From: Aeromonas australiensis
GTDB lineage: Bacteria; Pseudomonadota; Gammaproteobacteria; Enterobacterales; Aeromonadaceae
Assembly: GCF_000819725.1 (NCBI RefSeq)
Contig: NZ_CDDH01000051.1
Coordinates: forward strand, 62,001-126,000
DNA length: 64,000 bases
Direction: 5' to 3'
Within the stretch, counting starts at the first letter, position 1. Each line of letters opens with the position of its first letter. Of this stretch, positions 16,107 through 27,242 are shown in pieces. Under the pieces are notes generated by a model, which saw only the letters and a list, made by a program, of their open reading frames with translations, was not told where the DNA came from and ran no database searches. The translations under genes and the position numbers were made by a program.

Positions 16107-17571
16107 TGCATTACTGCGCCCCTTTGGTATCCAGGCGCCGGCACTCGCCCTGACCGATATCCAGCTGGATAGTCGGCGGGTTGGCCCCGGCTCTCTTTTC
16201 GTAGCCATTCGCGGTCATCAGATGGATGGCAGACGGTTTATCGAACAGGCGGTGGCTCAGGGAGCTGCCGCTGTTGTGTTTGAAGAGGATGGTGAATTTA
16301 TTGCGCCGGCGACGCCGGTTCCCTGTATCGGGATGCGGGATCTGCCCGCTCACCTCTCTGCACTTTCCGGATATTTCTACGACCAGCCAGCCAAAAAACT
16401 GGCGCTGGTGGGGATCACCGGGACCAACGGCAAGAGCACCACGGCACTGCTGGTCGCTAACTGGCGCACCCTGCTGGGTGGCAAGGCTGGCGTGATGGGC
16501 ACCATCGGTAACGGCTTGTTTGGCAATCTGATCGAAGCGGAAAATACCACCGGCAGCGCCGTTCAGGTGCAGGCCAATCTGGCCGCGCTGCAAGAGCAGG
16601 GGGCGGACCTGGTGGCGATGGAGGTCTCCAGCCACGGTCTGGTACAGCACCGCGTCGCAGCCCTGCCATTTGCCGCGGCGGTTTTCACCAACCTGAGCCG
16701 GGATCACCTCGATTATCACGGCACCATGGAAGCCTATGGCGCCGCCAAGGAGCAACTACTGCAGTTGGTCGATGAGTCTCATGCGGTGATCAATCGGGAT
16801 GATGAATTGGGTGTCAAGTGGCTCGATAGATACCCGGCTGCGGTGGCCTTCAGTGTGGCCGGCCCGATTGAAAACCATCCTGGCCGTCAGATAACGGCGC
16901 AGCAGCTCGATTTTCACCAGCAAGGTTTTCGTGCGCTGATTAACTCCAGCTGGGGGAATGGTGTATTATCCGCCCCCTTGCTCGGGCGCTTCAACGTCAG
17001 CAATGTGCTGGCGGCGATGGGTGTGATGCTGGTGCTCGGTTACGACTTCAACGAACTGCTGGCAACCGCGCCCCAATTGCAGCCGGTGACCGGTCGCATG
17101 GAGTGTTTTGGCGGTGGCGATACGCCGCTGGCGGTGGTCGATTACGCCCACACCCCCGATGCGCTGGAGAAGGCATTGCAGGCCCTGCGAGTGCACTGCA
17201 CCGGCCAGCTCTGGTGTCTGGTTGGTTGTGGTGGCGACCGAGATCGCGGCAAACGCCCCATGATGGCCGCCATGGCCGAGCAGTATGCGGATCGCGTGAT
17301 CCTGACCGATGACAATCCCCGTACCGAGGAGCCGGCCCGGATCATGGCCGACATGGTGGCGGGTCTTCGCGATCCTGCTGCGGTGCAAGTGGAGCACGAC
17401 CGGGTCAAGGCGATCGCGCTGGCCATCGGTCAGGCGAACAAACAGGACATCATCCTGGTGGCCGGTAAAGGCCACGAGGATTATCAAATCATAGGAACCG
17501 ACAAGCGGCACTACAGCGACCGGGAAACCGTTGCAGCCGCCTTGCACACATTATCGGAGTCATTCACATGA
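16090..17571 (+). CDS. murE: UDP-MurNAc-tripeptide synthetase (meso-DAP adding)
   Basis: A protein of 493 residues. The start is TTG at 16090, with a perfect GGAGG (16079-16083) six bases upstream; it lies inside the ftsI gene by 17 bases. The longer open frame upstream is ftsI shadow. The ATP site is GITGTNGKSTT (about residue 110). DNPR in LTDDNPRTEEPARI is the meso-diaminopimelate specificity motif, so the wall is expected to be DAP-type. The enzyme adds meso-DAP to UDP-MurNAc-L-Ala-D-Glu. The murF ATG overlaps its stop. Confidence 0.95.
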   Translation: MSRALDALLRPFGIQAPALALTDIQLDSRRVGPGSLFVAIRGHQMDGRRFIEQAVAQGAAAVVFEEDGEFIAPATPVPCIGMRDLPAHLSALSGYFYDQPAKKLALVGITGTNGKSTTALLVANWRTLLGGKAGVMGTIGNGLFGNLIEAENTTGSAVQVQANLAALQEQGADLVAMEVSSHGLVQHRVAALPFAAAVFTNLSRDHLDYHGTMEAYGAAKEQLLQLVDESHAVINRDDELGVKWLDRYPAAVAFSVAGPIENHPGRQITAQQLDFHQQGFRALINSSWGNGVLSAPLLGRFNVSNVLAAMGVMLVLGYDFNELLATAPQLQPVTGRMECFGGGDTPLAVVDYAHTPDALEKALQALRVHCTGQLWCLVGCGGDRDRGKRPMMAAMAEQYADRVILTDDNPRTEEPARIMADMVAGLRDPAAVQVEHDRVKAIALAIGQANKQDIILVAGKGHEDYQIIGTDKRHYSDRETVAAALHTLSESFT

Positions 17572-18923
17572 TGACCCTCAGGCTTGCCGAGCTGGCACAG
17601 GTACTCGATGCCCGTCTGATTGGTGACGATGGCGAGATCACCGTCGTCAGTACCGACACTCGCACCCTTGGTGCGGGTGCCCTGTTCGTTGCCCTGCGCG
17701 GCGAGCGCTTCGATGCCCACGATTTTTGCGAGCAGGCCGTTCAGGCCGGGGCCTCTGCCCTGCTGGTGGAGCGTGAACTGCCGCTGGCCATCCCCCAACT
17801 GGTGGTGACCGACAGCCTGAAGGGGCTGGGCCGTCTCGGCAAACTGGTGCGCGAACGGATCAACCCGAAAGTGCTGGCCATTACCGGCAGCTGCGGCAAG
17901 ACCACGGTGAAGGAGATGGCCACCGCTATCCTGCGCCACGAAGGGGAGGTGCTGGCTACTGCCGGCAACTTCAATAACGAGGTAGGCGTACCACTCACTC
18001 TGCTGCGTCTCGAACCACAGCACCAGTTCGCGGTGATGGAGTTGGGGGCCAACCACAAGGGCGAGATCGCCTGGACCACCTCGCTGGCCAAACCCGATGC
18101 CGCCATCATCAACAACGTGGCAGCGGCTCATCTGGAGGGATTTGGTTCGCTTGAGGGGATCTACCACGCCAAGAGCGAAATCTTTGAGGGCTTGAGCGAG
18201 GGTGGCACCGCCATCGTCAACGCCGACAACGAATTCTGGCCGAAGTGGCGCGAAAGCGGCATTCGTTGCGCCTTCTCCATTGAGGATCAGAGCCAGCCGT
18301 TCCACGCCCGCGACATGGTGCTCAACGAGCAAGGTTGCGCCGAGTTCGTGATGGTGACCCCGCAGGGTGAGCTGAGCCTGACTCTGGCGATCCCGGGTCG
18401 CCACAACGTGGCCAACGCGCTGGCTGCCACTGCAGGCTGTCTGGCCCTCGGCGCATCCCTCGATTCCGTCAAGGCGGGGCTGGAGCAGATGGCACCGGTC
18501 AAGGGGCGCTTCTGCGTCCAGCGCTGGGGCGGGCTGACCCTGGTGGATGATACCTACAATGCCAGCGTGGAGTCCGTGCTGGCGGGCATCGATGCCCTGA
18601 CTGCCATGAGTGGCTTCAAGGTGCTGGTGTTCGGTGATATGCGGGAACTGGGTGAGGAGTCTGCCGAGCAACATGCCCGGGTGGGCCATCATGCCCGCGA
18701 GCGCGGTCTGGATGCCGTGCTGACAGTGGGAGAAGATAGTCGCCATACCGCAGATGCCGCGGCGGGCCGACATTTCGATAACAAGGCGTCGTTGTTTGAA
18801 GTGCTTGCGCAAATGATAAATACACATCAGGAAATTTCGATTCTGGTCAAGGGGGCCCGTGGCTCCCGCATGGAAGATATCGTCGAGATGGTCAAGCACC
18901 ATCAGGAGTCCGCACCATGCTAG
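17568..18923 (+). CDS. murF: UDP-MurNAc-pentapeptide synthetase
   Basis: A Mur ligase of 451 residues. The P-loop is [14 protein letters not shown] around residue 110. [15 protein letters not shown] and [10 protein letters not shown] are central-domain motifs, and [13 protein letters not shown] near residue 325 opens the C-terminal domain. It adds D-Ala-D-Ala to the UDP-MurNAc-tripeptide. The D-Ala-D-Ala ligase gene that would supply its substrate is not in this cluster. Overlaps with murE and mraY imply translational coupling. Confidence 0.95.
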   Translation: MMTLRLAELAQVLDARLIGDDGEITVVSTDTRTLGAGALFVALRGERFDAHDFCEQAVQAGASALLVERELPLAIPQLVVTDSLKGLGRLGKLVRERINPKVLAITGSCGKTTVKEMATAILRHEGEVLATAGNFNNEVGVPLTLLRLEPQHQFAVMELGANHKGEIAWTTSLAKPDAAIINNVAAAHLEGFGSLEGIYHAKSEIFEGLSEGGTAIVNADNEFWPKWRESGIRCAFSIEDQSQPFHARDMVLNEQGCAEFVMVTPQGELSLTLAIPGRHNVANALAATAGCLALGASLDSVKAGLEQMAPVKGRFCVQRWGGLTLVDDTYNASVESVLAGIDALTAMSGFKVLVFGDMRELGEESAEQHARVGHHARERGLDAVLTVGEDSRHTADAAAGRHFDNKASLFEVLAQMINTHQEISILVKGARGSRMEDIVEMVKHHQESAPC

Positions 18924-19999
18924 TCTGGCTGGCGGAACTGCTCACCCCGCACTTCACCTTCTTCAACGTCTTCTCCTACCTGACGTTTCGCGCCATCCTG
19001 TCGATCATCACCGGACTGGGGGTGGCGCTCTGGATGGGGCCGCATCTCATTCGCCGCCTGCAGATCCTGAAATTCGGCCAGGTGATCCGCAACGACGGTC
19101 CCGAGTCCCACCTCAGCAAGCGGGGCACCCCGACCATGGGTGGCCTGATGATCATTGCGGCCATTTTTACCTCGGTATTGCTCTGGTGTCGTCTCGACAA
19201 TCCCTATGTCTGGCTGGTGCTGTTTGTCCTTGGCGCTTACGGTGCCATCGGCTTTGCCGACGACTACCTCAAGGTGGTGCGCAAGAACACCGACGGCCTG
19301 ATCGCGCGCTGGAAGTACTTCTGGCAATCCGCGGTGGCGCTGGGGGTCGCGGTGTTCCTCTATGCGACCACCACCCATGAGGGTCAGACCCAGCTGGTGG
19401 TGCCCTTCCTCAAGGATGTGATGCCGCAGCTTGGCCTGATGTTTATCGTGCTGGCCTACTTTGTCATCGTTGGCACCTCCAACGCGGTCAACCTGACCGA
19501 TGGTCTTGACGGGCTGGCCATCATGCCGACTGTGATGGTGGCGGGCGGTTTTGCCTTCATCGCCTGGGCTACCGGCAACGTCAACTTTGCCAATTATCTG
19601 CATATTCCCTATGTGCCCTATACCTCCGAACTGGTGATCGTCTGTACCGCCATCGTCGGGGCCGGTCTGGGTTTCCTCTGGTTCAACACCTATCCGGCGC
19701 AAGTATTCATGGGGGATGTCGGTTCCCTGGCACTGGGCGGGGCGCTCGGCACCATTGCCGTATTGGTGCGACAGGAGTTCCTGCTGGTGATCATGGGTGG
19801 CGTCTTCGTGATGGAGACTGTCTCGGTGATCCTGCAGGTGGGTTCATACAAGCTTCGCGGCGTGCGGATCTTCCGCATGGCGCCGATCCATCACCACTAC
19901 GAGAAGAAGGGCTGGCCGGAGCCGCGCGTTATCGTGCGTTTCTGGATCATCACCCTTGTGCTGGTGTTGCTGGGTCTTGCCACCCTGAAGGTGAGGTAA
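18917..19999 (+). CDS. mraY: Phospho-MurNAc-pentapeptide translocase
   Basis: An integral membrane protein of 360 residues with about ten transmembrane helices. Active-site motifs are visible: GFADDYLKV (about 112-120) with the paired aspartates, [11 protein letters not shown] (about 192-202), and [13 protein letters not shown] near residue 320 with the HHH motif. It transfers phospho-MurNAc-pentapeptide to undecaprenyl phosphate, making lipid I at the inner membrane. The ATG overlaps the murF end. Confidence 0.97.
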   Translation: MLVWLAELLTPHFTFFNVFSYLTFRAILSIITGLGVALWMGPHLIRRLQILKFGQVIRNDGPESHLSKRGTPTMGGLMIIAAIFTSVLLWCRLDNPYVWLVLFVLGAYGAIGFADDYLKVVRKNTDGLIARWKYFWQSAVALGVAVFLYATTTHEGQTQLVVPFLKDVMPQLGLMFIVLAYFVIVGTSNAVNLTDGLDGLAIMPTVMVAGGFAFIAWATGNVNFANYLHIPYVPYTSELVIVCTAIVGAGLGFLWFNTYPAQVFMGDVGSLALGGALGTIAVLVRQEFLLVIMGGVFVMETVSVILQVGSYKLRGVRIFRMAPIHHHYEKKGWPEPRVIVRFWIITLVLVLLGLATLKVR

Positions 20000-20002
20000 G
20001 CC

Positions 20003-21286
20003 ATGGTTATCATCATCGGCCTCGGCAAAACCGGACTCTCCTGTGTCGATTACTTCCTCGGCCGTGGCGTGACGCCACTGGTGATGGATACCCGTATCAA
20101 CCCGCCCGGCAAGGATCAATTGCCGCCGGAGGTTGAGCTGATCCATGGGCTTGACGAGGCACTGCTCAAGCAGGCGCACATGATAGTGGCTAGCCCGGGT
20201 ATCGCCCTGGCTACCCCCGAGCTGAAAGCGGCCGCTGAGTGCGGCGTGCAGATCGTCGGTGACATCGAGCTGTTTGTGCGTGAGACCGAGACCCCCGTGA
20301 TTGCCATCACCGGCTCCAACGGCAAGAGCACGGTCACTACCCTGGTGGGCGAAATGATTGCCGAAGCCGGCCTCAAGGTCGGCGTGGGTGGCAATATCGG
20401 CACGCCTGCGCTGGAGCTGCTCAAGCAGCCGATGGATCTCTGCGTGCTGGAGCTCTCCAGCTTCCAACTGGAAACTACTCACAGTTTGCGTGCTGCCGCC
20501 TCCGTGGTGCTGAACCTCTCCGAAGATCACATGGATCGCTATCAAGGCATGGCCGACTATCGCGCAGCCAAGATGGAGATCCATCAGTACTCCAAACACA
20601 TTCTGGTCAATCGTGACGATGCCCAGACCCTGCCTGATGTGGGTCAGGTGTGGCAGAGCTTTGGTCTCGACTGCAATGGCTATGGCCGTTGCCTGCTGGA
20701 TGGCCACTACTGGTTGACCCTGCACGGCGAACCGCTGTTGGCAGTGGACGAGATGAAGATCGTCGGCGCCCACAATCAGGCCAACGCCCTTGCCGCCATG
20801 GCCCTGTGCGATGCGGTCGGCATTCCTCGTCCGGCTCAGCTTACCGTGCTGCGCCGCTTTGAAGGCTTGCCGCACCGTGCCCGCTTTGTGCGCGAGGTGA
20901 ACGGAGTGCGCTGGATCAACGACTCCAAGGCAACCAACGTGGGAGCCACGCTGGCTGCCGTGGCCGGTGTGCGCGAGTCGGTAAAGGGGCGCCTGCTGCT
21001 GCTGGCCGGTGGTCAGGGCAAGGGGCAGGATTTTGGTCCGATCCAGGCGCTGCTCGGCAACCAGATCGATCACATGTACTGCTTCGGTCAGGATGCCGAG
21101 GTGCTGCTGGCACTGGGCGAGCAGACCGAACGGGTGGCCGATCTGGCCGCCGCGGTCGCCAAGGCGGCTGCCGATGCCAGGCCCGGTGACTGGGTGCTGC
21201 TGGCGCCAGCCTGTGCCAGCCTAGATCAGTTCAAGTCGTTCGAGGTGCGCGGCGATCGCTTCACCGAAATGGTGCTGGCACTATGA
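20003..21286 (+). CDS. murD: UDP-MurNAc-L-Ala:D-Glu ligase
   Basis: A Mur ligase of 427 residues, slightly shorter than the 438-residue E. coli enzyme because the N-terminus starts directly at the Rossmann strand ([19 protein letters not shown]). The ATP site is [15 protein letters not shown] (about residue 100); ELSSFQLE and [10 protein letters not shown] follow; [13 protein letters not shown] lies in the C-terminal domain. It adds D-glutamate to UDP-MurNAc-L-Ala in the cytoplasm. The stop overlaps the ftsW ATG. Confidence 0.95.
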   Translation: MVIIIGLGKTGLSCVDYFLGRGVTPLVMDTRINPPGKDQLPPEVELIHGLDEALLKQAHMIVASPGIALATPELKAAAECGVQIVGDIELFVRETETPVIAITGSNGKSTVTTLVGEMIAEAGLKVGVGGNIGTPALELLKQPMDLCVLELSSFQLETTHSLRAAASVVLNLSEDHMDRYQGMADYRAAKMEIHQYSKHILVNRDDAQTLPDVGQVWQSFGLDCNGYGRCLLDGHYWLTLHGEPLLAVDEMKIVGAHNQANALAAMALCDAVGIPRPAQLTVLRRFEGLPHRARFVREVNGVRWINDSKATNVGATLAAVAGVRESVKGRLLLLAGGQGKGQDFGPIQALLGNQIDHMYCFGQDAEVLLALGEQTERVADLAAAVAKAAADARPGDWVLLAPACASLDQFKSFEVRGDRFTEMVLAL

Positions 21287-22464
21287 ACGCCCTTCGCGCA
21301 GCAGCAGGTCTGTTCCAGCGCTGGTTGTTACCGGCGCGTCCTGCCGGTCTCTACGATCGGCAGCTGGTACTGCTGGCGCTCTCCCTGATGGCGGTCGGGG
21401 TGGTGATCGTGGCCTCGGCGTCGATCCCCGAGGGGATTGCGCTGGGGGATGACCCCTTCATGTTTGTGAAGCGTCACGCCCTGTTTCTGGTGATGGCGCT
21501 CGGTATCTCCTGGTTTGTGTTGCAGGTGCCGATGGCTCGCTGGCAACAGCACAATGGCCCCATGTTGTTGCTGGCTATCTTGCTGCTGGTATTGGTGCTG
21601 CTGGTGGGACGCAACGTTAACGGTGCAGTGCGCTGGTTGCCGCTTGGCCCTTTCAACCTGCAACCAGCAGAGTTTGGCAAGCTGGCATTGTTTGTCTATC
21701 TGGCCGGTTATCTGGTGCGGCGGCAGAATGAGGTCCGTGAAGCCTGGATCGGCTTCCTCAAGCCGTTGGCTGTATTCGCTGTGCTGGCAGTCTTGTTGCT
21801 GCTGCAGCCAGATCTGGGCTCTACCGTGGTGATGTTCGTCACCTCATTCGGCATGCTGTTTCTGGCTGGAGCTCGGCTGGGGCAGTTCCTTACTCTCATT
21901 GGGGCCGGCCTTGGTGCTGTCATCATGCTGGTCATCGCGGCACCTTACCGAATGCGACGGGTGACCTCCTTTATGGATCCCTGGGCCGATCCGTTCGGCA
22001 GCGGCTACCAGTTGACCCAGTCGCTGATGGCATTTGGTCGTGGCAGCTGGTTTGGCGAAGGGCTTGGCAACTCTATCCAGAAGATGGAGTACCTGCCGGA
22101 AGCGCACACCGACTTCGTGTTTGCGATCCTCGGTGAAGAGCTGGGTTACGTCGGGGTGCTGGGCGCCCTGTTCCTGATTTTTGCGCTGGCGGTCAAGGCG
22201 CTCAAGCTGGGGCATCGCGCGCTGGAGGCAGAGCGGCTCTATGACGGTTATCTGGCGATCGGCATCGGCATCTGGTTCAGCTTCCAGACCTTCGTCAACG
22301 TCGGCGCGGCCAGCGGCATGATGCCGACCAAGGGCTTGACCCTGCCGCTGGTGAGTTACGGTGGTTCCAGTCTCATCATCATGTCGGTGGCGGTGAGCAT
22401 GTTGATTCGAATCGATTTTGAGTTGCGTCAGGCGACAGCCCAGGCGCGCGTGCGGGAGGTTTAG
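21283..22464 (+). CDS. ftsW: Septal peptidoglycan glycosyltransferase FtsW (SEDS)
   Basis: A polytopic protein of 393 residues with ten predicted helices. SEDS family features: [19 protein letters not shown] around residue 108, [30 protein letters not shown] around residue 170, and near the end [19 protein letters not shown]. FtsW polymerises lipid II at the septum in complex with FtsI. The last base of its stop is the first base of the murG GTG start. Confidence 0.96.
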   Translation: MNALRAAAGLFQRWLLPARPAGLYDRQLVLLALSLMAVGVVIVASASIPEGIALGDDPFMFVKRHALFLVMALGISWFVLQVPMARWQQHNGPMLLLAILLLVLVLLVGRNVNGAVRWLPLGPFNLQPAEFGKLALFVYLAGYLVRRQNEVREAWIGFLKPLAVFAVLAVLLLLQPDLGSTVVMFVTSFGMLFLAGARLGQFLTLIGAGLGAVIMLVIAAPYRMRRVTSFMDPWADPFGSGYQLTQSLMAFGRGSWFGEGLGNSIQKMEYLPEAHTDFVFAILGEELGYVGVLGALFLIFALAVKALKLGHRALEAERLYDGYLAIGIGIWFSFQTFVNVGAASGMMPTKGLTLPLVSYGGSSLIIMSVAVSMLIRIDFELRQATAQARVREV

Positions 22465-23546
22465 TGAGCAAGACTCTGTTGGTGATGGCAGGTGGTACCG
22501 GTGGGCATGTGTTCCCCGGTCTGGCCGTGGCCGATCGCCTGAAGGCCCAGGGCTGGACTGTCCACTGGCTCGGCACTGCCGACCGGATGGAGGCGGAGCT
22601 GGTGCCCGCCCACGGTTATCCCATCTCCTTCATCGATATTCAGGGGGTGCGTGGCAACGGCATCAAACGACTGCTGGTGGCCCCCTATCGCATCGTCAAA
22701 TCGATCCTGCAGGCGCGTCAGGTGCTCAAGACCGTTCGCCCTGATGTGGTGCTCGGCATGGGTGGTTTTGCTTCCGGCCCGGGTGGCGTGGCGGCCTGGT
22801 TCTCCGGCATCCCCTTGCTGCTTCATGAGCAGAATGCCGCTGCCGGCATGACCAACAAGCTGCTGGCCCGTATCGCCAGGCGGGTCTTGATGGCTTTTCC
22901 GGGCGCCTTCGCGCCGAGCCGTCGTACCGCCGTGGTGGGCAATCCGGTGCGTCCCGAAGTGGTCGCCCTGCCGGATCCACAACTGCGCAGTGGAGCCGAG
23001 CCGCTCCATCTGCTGATCGTCGGCGGCAGTCTGGGCGCTCGGGTGCTCAACGAGCAGGTACCTGCTGCGGTGGCGGCGTCCGGTGTGCCCATTGAGGTGC
23101 GTCACCAGTGTGGCAAGGGCAATGCCGAGTCAGTTTCTGCTGCCTATGCCCAGCACGGCATCCATGCCGAGGTGAGTGAGTTTATCAAGGATATGGCAGA
23201 TGCCTACGCCTGGGCCGACCTGGTGGTATGCCGCGCCGGGGCGCTGACTGTTTCCGAAGTGGCTGCCGCCGGTGTGGCTGCCATTTTTGTGCCGCTGCCC
23301 CATGCGGTGGATGATCACCAGACCCGTAATGCCCTGACCCTGGTCGATGGCGGTGCCGCCGAGTTTCTGCCCCAGTCCGAGCTGAATACCGCCTCACTGG
23401 CGGCGCGCTTGACCTGGCTCGCTGGTCGCAGGGAAACCCTGTTCAACATGGCTCAGGCCGCCCGTCGCGTTGCCATCACCGATGCGGCCGAGCGGGTTGC
23501 GGATGAGTGCAAGCAGCTCGCAACCGGGCAGCGTGGTAAAGATTGA
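22464..23546 (+). CDS. murG: Undecaprenyldiphospho-MurNAc-pentapeptide GlcNAc transferase
   Basis: A GT-B glycosyltransferase of 360 residues starting at GTG, preceded by [22 protein letters not shown] is the N-terminal glycine-rich loop; GFASGPGG and [12 protein letters not shown] are conserved acceptor-side motifs; [15 protein letters not shown] and VDDHQTRNA form the UDP-GlcNAc site. It converts lipid I to lipid II at the cytoplasmic face of the membrane. The one-base overlap with ftsW implies coupling; a 111-base gap follows before murC. Confidence 0.96.
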   Translation: MSKTLLVMAGGTGGHVFPGLAVADRLKAQGWTVHWLGTADRMEAELVPAHGYPISFIDIQGVRGNGIKRLLVAPYRIVKSILQARQVLKTVRPDVVLGMGGFASGPGGVAAWFSGIPLLLHEQNAAAGMTNKLLARIARRVLMAFPGAFAPSRRTAVVGNPVRPEVVALPDPQLRSGAEPLHLLIVGGSLGARVLNEQVPAAVAASGVPIEVRHQCGKGNAESVSAAYAQHGIHAEVSEFIKDMADAYAWADLVVCRAGALTVSEVAAAGVAAIFVPLPHAVDDHQTRNALTLVDGGAAEFLPQSELNTASLAARLTWLAGRRETLFNMAQAARRVAITDAAERVADECKQLATGQRGKD

Positions 23547-23657
23547 TGAGCAAGGTTGCCGCGGTAACACCGTGCCGCCTTGTACCTGTATGTATTGATG
23601 CCGCCGTGCAGCTGCGTTTTGACAGCACATGGCCTGCGGCAGACTAAAGAGACGATT

Positions 23658-25112
23658 ATGACCAAGGTTGAACTGGCAAAACTGCGTACTGTGATCCCCG
23701 AAATGCGCCGCGTGCGTCGCATCCACTTTATTGGCATCGGTGGTGCCGGTATGGGCGGGATCGCCGAAGTGCTTGCCAACGAAGGGTATCAGGTAACGGG
23801 CTCTGATCTGGCTCGCAACGCCGTGACCGAGCGGTTGGCTGGACTGGGTGCGCATACCTTCATCGGTCACAGTGCCGAACACGTTGAGGGAGCCAGCGTG
23901 GTGGTGGTCTCTACCGCCATCAAGCAGGACAATCCGGAGCTGCTGGCTGCCCGCGAATTGCGCATTCCCGTGGTGCGCCGCGCCGAGATGCTGGCCGAGC
24001 TGATGCGTTTCCGTCACGGTATCGCCATTGCCGGTACCCACGGCAAGACCACCACCACCAGTCTGGTGGCGAGCATCTATGCCGAAGCCGACCGCGATCC
24101 GACCTTCGTCATCGGCGGCCTGCTCAACAGTGCCGGCACCAATGCCCGTCTGGGCAGCAGCCGTTACCTGATTGCCGAGGCAGACGAGAGCGACGCCTCT
24201 TTCCTGCATCTGCAGCCGATGGTCTCTATCGTGACCAACATCGAAGCGGATCACATGGATACCTACGGCGGTGACTTCTCCAAGCTGAAGGCTACCTTCA
24301 TCGAGTTTCTGCACAACCTGCCTTTCTACGGACTGGCGGTGGTCTGCATCGATGATCCGGTGATCCGTGGCATGTTGCCGGAGATTGCCCGCCCGACCCT
24401 GACATACGGTCTCTCTGACGATGCCGACGTACAGGTGCTGGACTTCGTGCAGACCACCAACCACAGCTGCTTCCGGGTACGCCGCAAAGAGGGTGGGGAA
24501 CTGCAGGTCACCCTCAATTTGCCGGGTATTCACAACGCATTGAACGCCGCAGCGGCGATAGCTGTCGCGACAGAGGACGGGGTCAGCGATGAGGCCATCA
24601 TCCGTGCACTGGCCAAGTTTGAAGGGGTTGGTCGCCGCTTCCAGCAGTATGGCGAGTTTGAAACCGGTCGCGGCAAGGCGATGCTGGTGGACGATTACGG
24701 TCACCACCCGAGTGAAGTGAAGGTCACCATCAATGCCGCTCGTGCCGGTTGGCCCGAGAAGCGTCTGGTGATGGTGTTCCAGCCGCACCGTTATACCCGC
24801 ACCCGCGACCTCTACGAGGACTTCGCCGATGTGCTCTCCAAGGTAGATGTGCTGGTGATGCTGGAGGTTTATGCTGCCGGCGAGGAGCCGATCCCGGGCG
24901 CCGATGGCCGTGCCCTGTGCCGCTCCATTCGCTCGCGCGGCAACCTGGAACCCATCTTTGTCGCTACGCCAGATGACGTGCCAACCGTGCTGGCCGACCT
25001 GATCGGCGAGGGGGATTTGGTGCTGACTCAGGGTGCCGGCAACGTCGGAGCGCTGGCCCGTCGTCTCGGAGAGATGAAATTGAGCATAGATAGCATGAAA
25101 TCTGGCGCCTGA
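23658..25112 (+). CDS. murC: UDP-MurNAc:L-alanine ligase
   Basis: A protein of 484 residues from the ATG at 23658; the open frame continues upstream, but this start gives the usual MurC N-terminus before [23 protein letters not shown] site [13 protein letters not shown] lies near residue 125. [12 protein letters not shown] and [15 protein letters not shown] are family motifs. It commits UDP-MurNAc to peptide synthesis by adding L-Ala. The 111-base leader contains a consensus TTGACA at 23619-23624 but no good -10 at proper spacing, so an internal promoter is only possible. Confidence 0.96.
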   Translation: MTKVELAKLRTVIPEMRRVRRIHFIGIGGAGMGGIAEVLANEGYQVTGSDLARNAVTERLAGLGAHTFIGHSAEHVEGASVVVVSTAIKQDNPELLAARELRIPVVRRAEMLAELMRFRHGIAIAGTHGKTTTTSLVASIYAEADRDPTFVIGGLLNSAGTNARLGSSRYLIAEADESDASFLHLQPMVSIVTNIEADHMDTYGGDFSKLKATFIEFLHNLPFYGLAVVCIDDPVIRGMLPEIARPTLTYGLSDDADVQVLDFVQTTNHSCFRVRRKEGGELQVTLNLPGIHNALNAAAAIAVATEDGVSDEAIIRALAKFEGVGRRFQQYGEFETGRGKAMLVDDYGHHPSEVKVTINAARAGWPEKRLVMVFQPHRYTRTRDLYEDFADVLSKVDVLVMLEVYAAGEEPIPGADGRALCRSIRSRGNLEPIFVATPDDVPTVLADLIGEGDLVLTQGAGNVGALARRLGEMKLSIDSMKSGA

Positions 25113-25128
25113 GGGCCCAATGAGTATT

Positions 25129-25156
25129 TTGACCGCCAAGCCGGGGCCTATATAAT
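25129..25156 (+). promoter_or_regulatory. Putative strong sigma70 promoter upstream of ftsQAZ
   Basis: -35 TTGACC (one mismatch to consensus), 16-bp spacer, perfect -10 TATAAT, ending 54 bases before the ftsQ GTG. A small hairpin (AACCGG 25161-25166 with CCGGTT 25179-25184) lies in the predicted leader. It stands where ddlB is found in E. coli. Confidence 0.75.
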
Positions 25157-25210
25157 GGCGAACCGGTCTGTCAAAAGGCCGGTTTAGCGCGTTACACGGG
25201 GATTGATCGG

Positions 25211-25963
25211 GTGGAGGCAAGGGCAGAGGGGCGCACCAAGGGGGGCTTCATCGCAGGGGTAGCGTTTTTCCTGCTGGTGATATGGGGCTGCTACCGGACG
25301 GCGCTGGATGTTAAAGGTTGGCTGACAGATGCCAACCGGTTGCCCATGAGCGAGTTGTTGCTGCAGGGGCAACAGCAGTATTTGCAAACCGAAGAGCTGC
25401 GGATGGCCGTGCTGGATGGCGCCGAGCTGCGCAACTTCTTCGAGTTGGACGTCAACGAATTGCAGGCACGGCTCAATGCCCTGCCATGGGTAGCTCAGGT
25501 CTCGGTACGAAAGAAGTGGCCGAACAAGATCAAGATCTATCTCACAGAACAAGATGTAGCGGCGCGCTGGAATGGCAACCGCTTCGTCAACACCAAGGGC
25601 AAGGTATTCAGTGCCCCGGATCGGGTCAAGGCACCGCTGATGCAGCTGTCAGGGCCGGATGATCAGGCCCTCCGGGTGTTGCAAGAGAGTCGGCAGTACG
25701 AGTCGCAACTGGCTGCCAAGGGATACACGTTGCTGGGGGTTAATCTGACCCCACGCCATGCCTGGGAGCTGACCCTGGATGGCAATATCAAGTTGTTTCT
25801 GGGGCGCAATGATGTAGCGCTCCGGTTACAGCGGTTTATCGATGCCTTCCCGGTTATCGAACCCCGTGCGCAAGTTGCCTACGTGGACCTTCGATACGAT
25901 ACCGGAATGGCGGTTGGCTGGAAGAAGAGCGAAGAGAAAGGGCATGACCAACACCGCAGATAG
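25211..25963 (+). CDS. ftsQ: Cell division protein FtsQ
   Basis: A bitopic protein of 250 residues starting at GTG. A short cytoplasmic tail precedes one membrane helix (GFIAGVAFFLLVIWGCY). A periplasmic POTRA domain follows (LNALPWVAQVSVRKKWPNKI) and then the beta domain (WNGNRFVNTKGKVFSAPD). FtsQ with FtsL and FtsB connects early and late divisome proteins. The 3' end overlaps ftsA by 20 bases. It directly follows murC, with no ddl gene between. Confidence 0.94.
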   Translation: MEARAEGRTKGGFIAGVAFFLLVIWGCYRTALDVKGWLTDANRLPMSELLLQGQQQYLQTEELRMAVLDGAELRNFFELDVNELQARLNALPWVAQVSVRKKWPNKIKIYLTEQDVAARWNGNRFVNTKGKVFSAPDRVKAPLMQLSGPDDQALRVLQESRQYESQLAAKGYTLLGVNLTPRHAWELTLDGNIKLFLGRNDVALRLQRFIDAFPVIEPRAQVAYVDLRYDTGMAVGWKKSEEKGHDQHRR

Positions 25964-27203
25964 GAATTTGATTGTCGGACTGGATATCGGCACAACCAAG
26001 GTGGCGGTTCTGGTCGGAGAAGTATTGCCGGACGGTGAACTGAACGTCATCGGTATGGGCAGTCACGCTTCTCGCGGAATGGAGAAGGGCGGGGTCAATG
26101 ACCTCGACTCCGTGGTCAAGTCACTGCGTCGTGCGGTAGAAGAGGCCGAAATGATGGCTGATTGCCAGATCAGCTCGGTTTATCTGGGATTGTCCGGCAA
26201 GCATATCGACTGCCGTAATGAGACCGGAATGGTGCCCATCTCCGATGAGGAGGTGACTCAGGAGGATGTGGACAACGTGATCCACACCGCCAAGTCAGTG
26301 CGATTGTCGGACGAACTGCGAGTGCTGCATGTGCTGCCTCAGGAGTTTGCCATTGATTATCAGGAAGGGATCAAGAATCCGGTTGGCCTCTCCGGGGTGC
26401 GTATGGCGGCCAAGGTTCACCTGATCACCTGCCACAACGACATGGCCCGCAACATTGAGAAGTGTGTGGAGAAGGTCGGCTTGCGGGTGGATCAACTGAT
26501 CTTCTCCGCGCTGGCCTCCAGCTATGCGGTGTTGACCGAAGACGAGAAAGAGCTGGGTGTCTGCGTGGTGGATATAGGTGGCGGTACCATGGATATGTCG
26601 CTGTTTACCGGCGGTGCCCTGCGCCACACCAAGGTGATCCCCTACGCCGGCAGCACGGTGACCAGCGATATCGCCTACGCCTTCGGCACCCCGCCGCTCG
26701 ACGCAGAAGCGATCAAGGTACGCTACGGCTGTGCCCTCGGCCGTCTGGTCAGCAAGGAAGACAACATTGAAGTACCCAGTGTCGGCGGTCGCCCGGCGCG
26801 CAGCCTGCAACGGCAGACACTGGCTGAAGTGATTGAGCCCCGTTACACCGAGTTGCTCTACATGGTGAATGATGAGCTGGTGCGGGTACAGAGCGAGTTG
26901 AAAGCGCAGGGGGTCAAGCATCAGCTGGCAGCAGGTGTGGTCTTGACCGGCGGCGCTGCCCAGATCGAAGGCATTGTGGAGTGTGCAGAGCAGATCTTCC
27001 AGAGCCAGGTCCGGGTGGGAGAGCCCATGAACATACGTGGTTTGAGTGATTACGTGCAGGCACCTGTCTACTCGACTGCGGTCGGGTTGCTGCAATATGG
27101 CCGCACCCATCAAGCCACAGGTAGCAACAAAGAATATGCCGCCAAGGCAAGCGTCGGTGGCCTGGTCAAACGGGTTAGCAACTGGCTGCGTGGCGAGTTC
27201 TAA
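25944..27203 (+). CDS. ftsA: Cell division protein FtsA
   Basis: A protein of 419 residues from the ATG at 25944 (MTNTADRNLIVGLDIGTTKV). It has the actin/Hsp70 ATPase fold: phosphate 1 motif GLDIGTTKVAVLVG, phosphate 2 VVDIGGGTMDMSLF, adenosine motif VVLTGGAAQIEGI. The C-terminal GGLVKRVSNWLRGEF is the amphipathic helix that binds the membrane. FtsA tethers FtsZ filaments and recruits later division proteins. A 39-base gap separates it from ftsZ. Confidence 0.97.
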   Translation: MTNTADRNLIVGLDIGTTKVAVLVGEVLPDGELNVIGMGSHASRGMEKGGVNDLDSVVKSLRRAVEEAEMMADCQISSVYLGLSGKHIDCRNETGMVPISDEEVTQEDVDNVIHTAKSVRLSDELRVLHVLPQEFAIDYQEGIKNPVGLSGVRMAAKVHLITCHNDMARNIEKCVEKVGLRVDQLIFSALASSYAVLTEDEKELGVCVVDIGGGTMDMSLFTGGALRHTKVIPYAGSTVTSDIAYAFGTPPLDAEAIKVRYGCALGRLVSKEDNIEVPSVGGRPARSLQRQTLAEVIEPRYTELLYMVNDELVRVQSELKAQGVKHQLAAGVVLTGGAAQIEGIVECAEQIFQSQVRVGEPMNIRGLSDYVQAPVYSTAVGLLQYGRTHQATGSNKEYAAKASVGGLVKRVSNWLRGEF

Positions 27204-27242
27204 GAATTTTGCTGAGTCAGGCAAATAAAGCGGAGAGACAAT

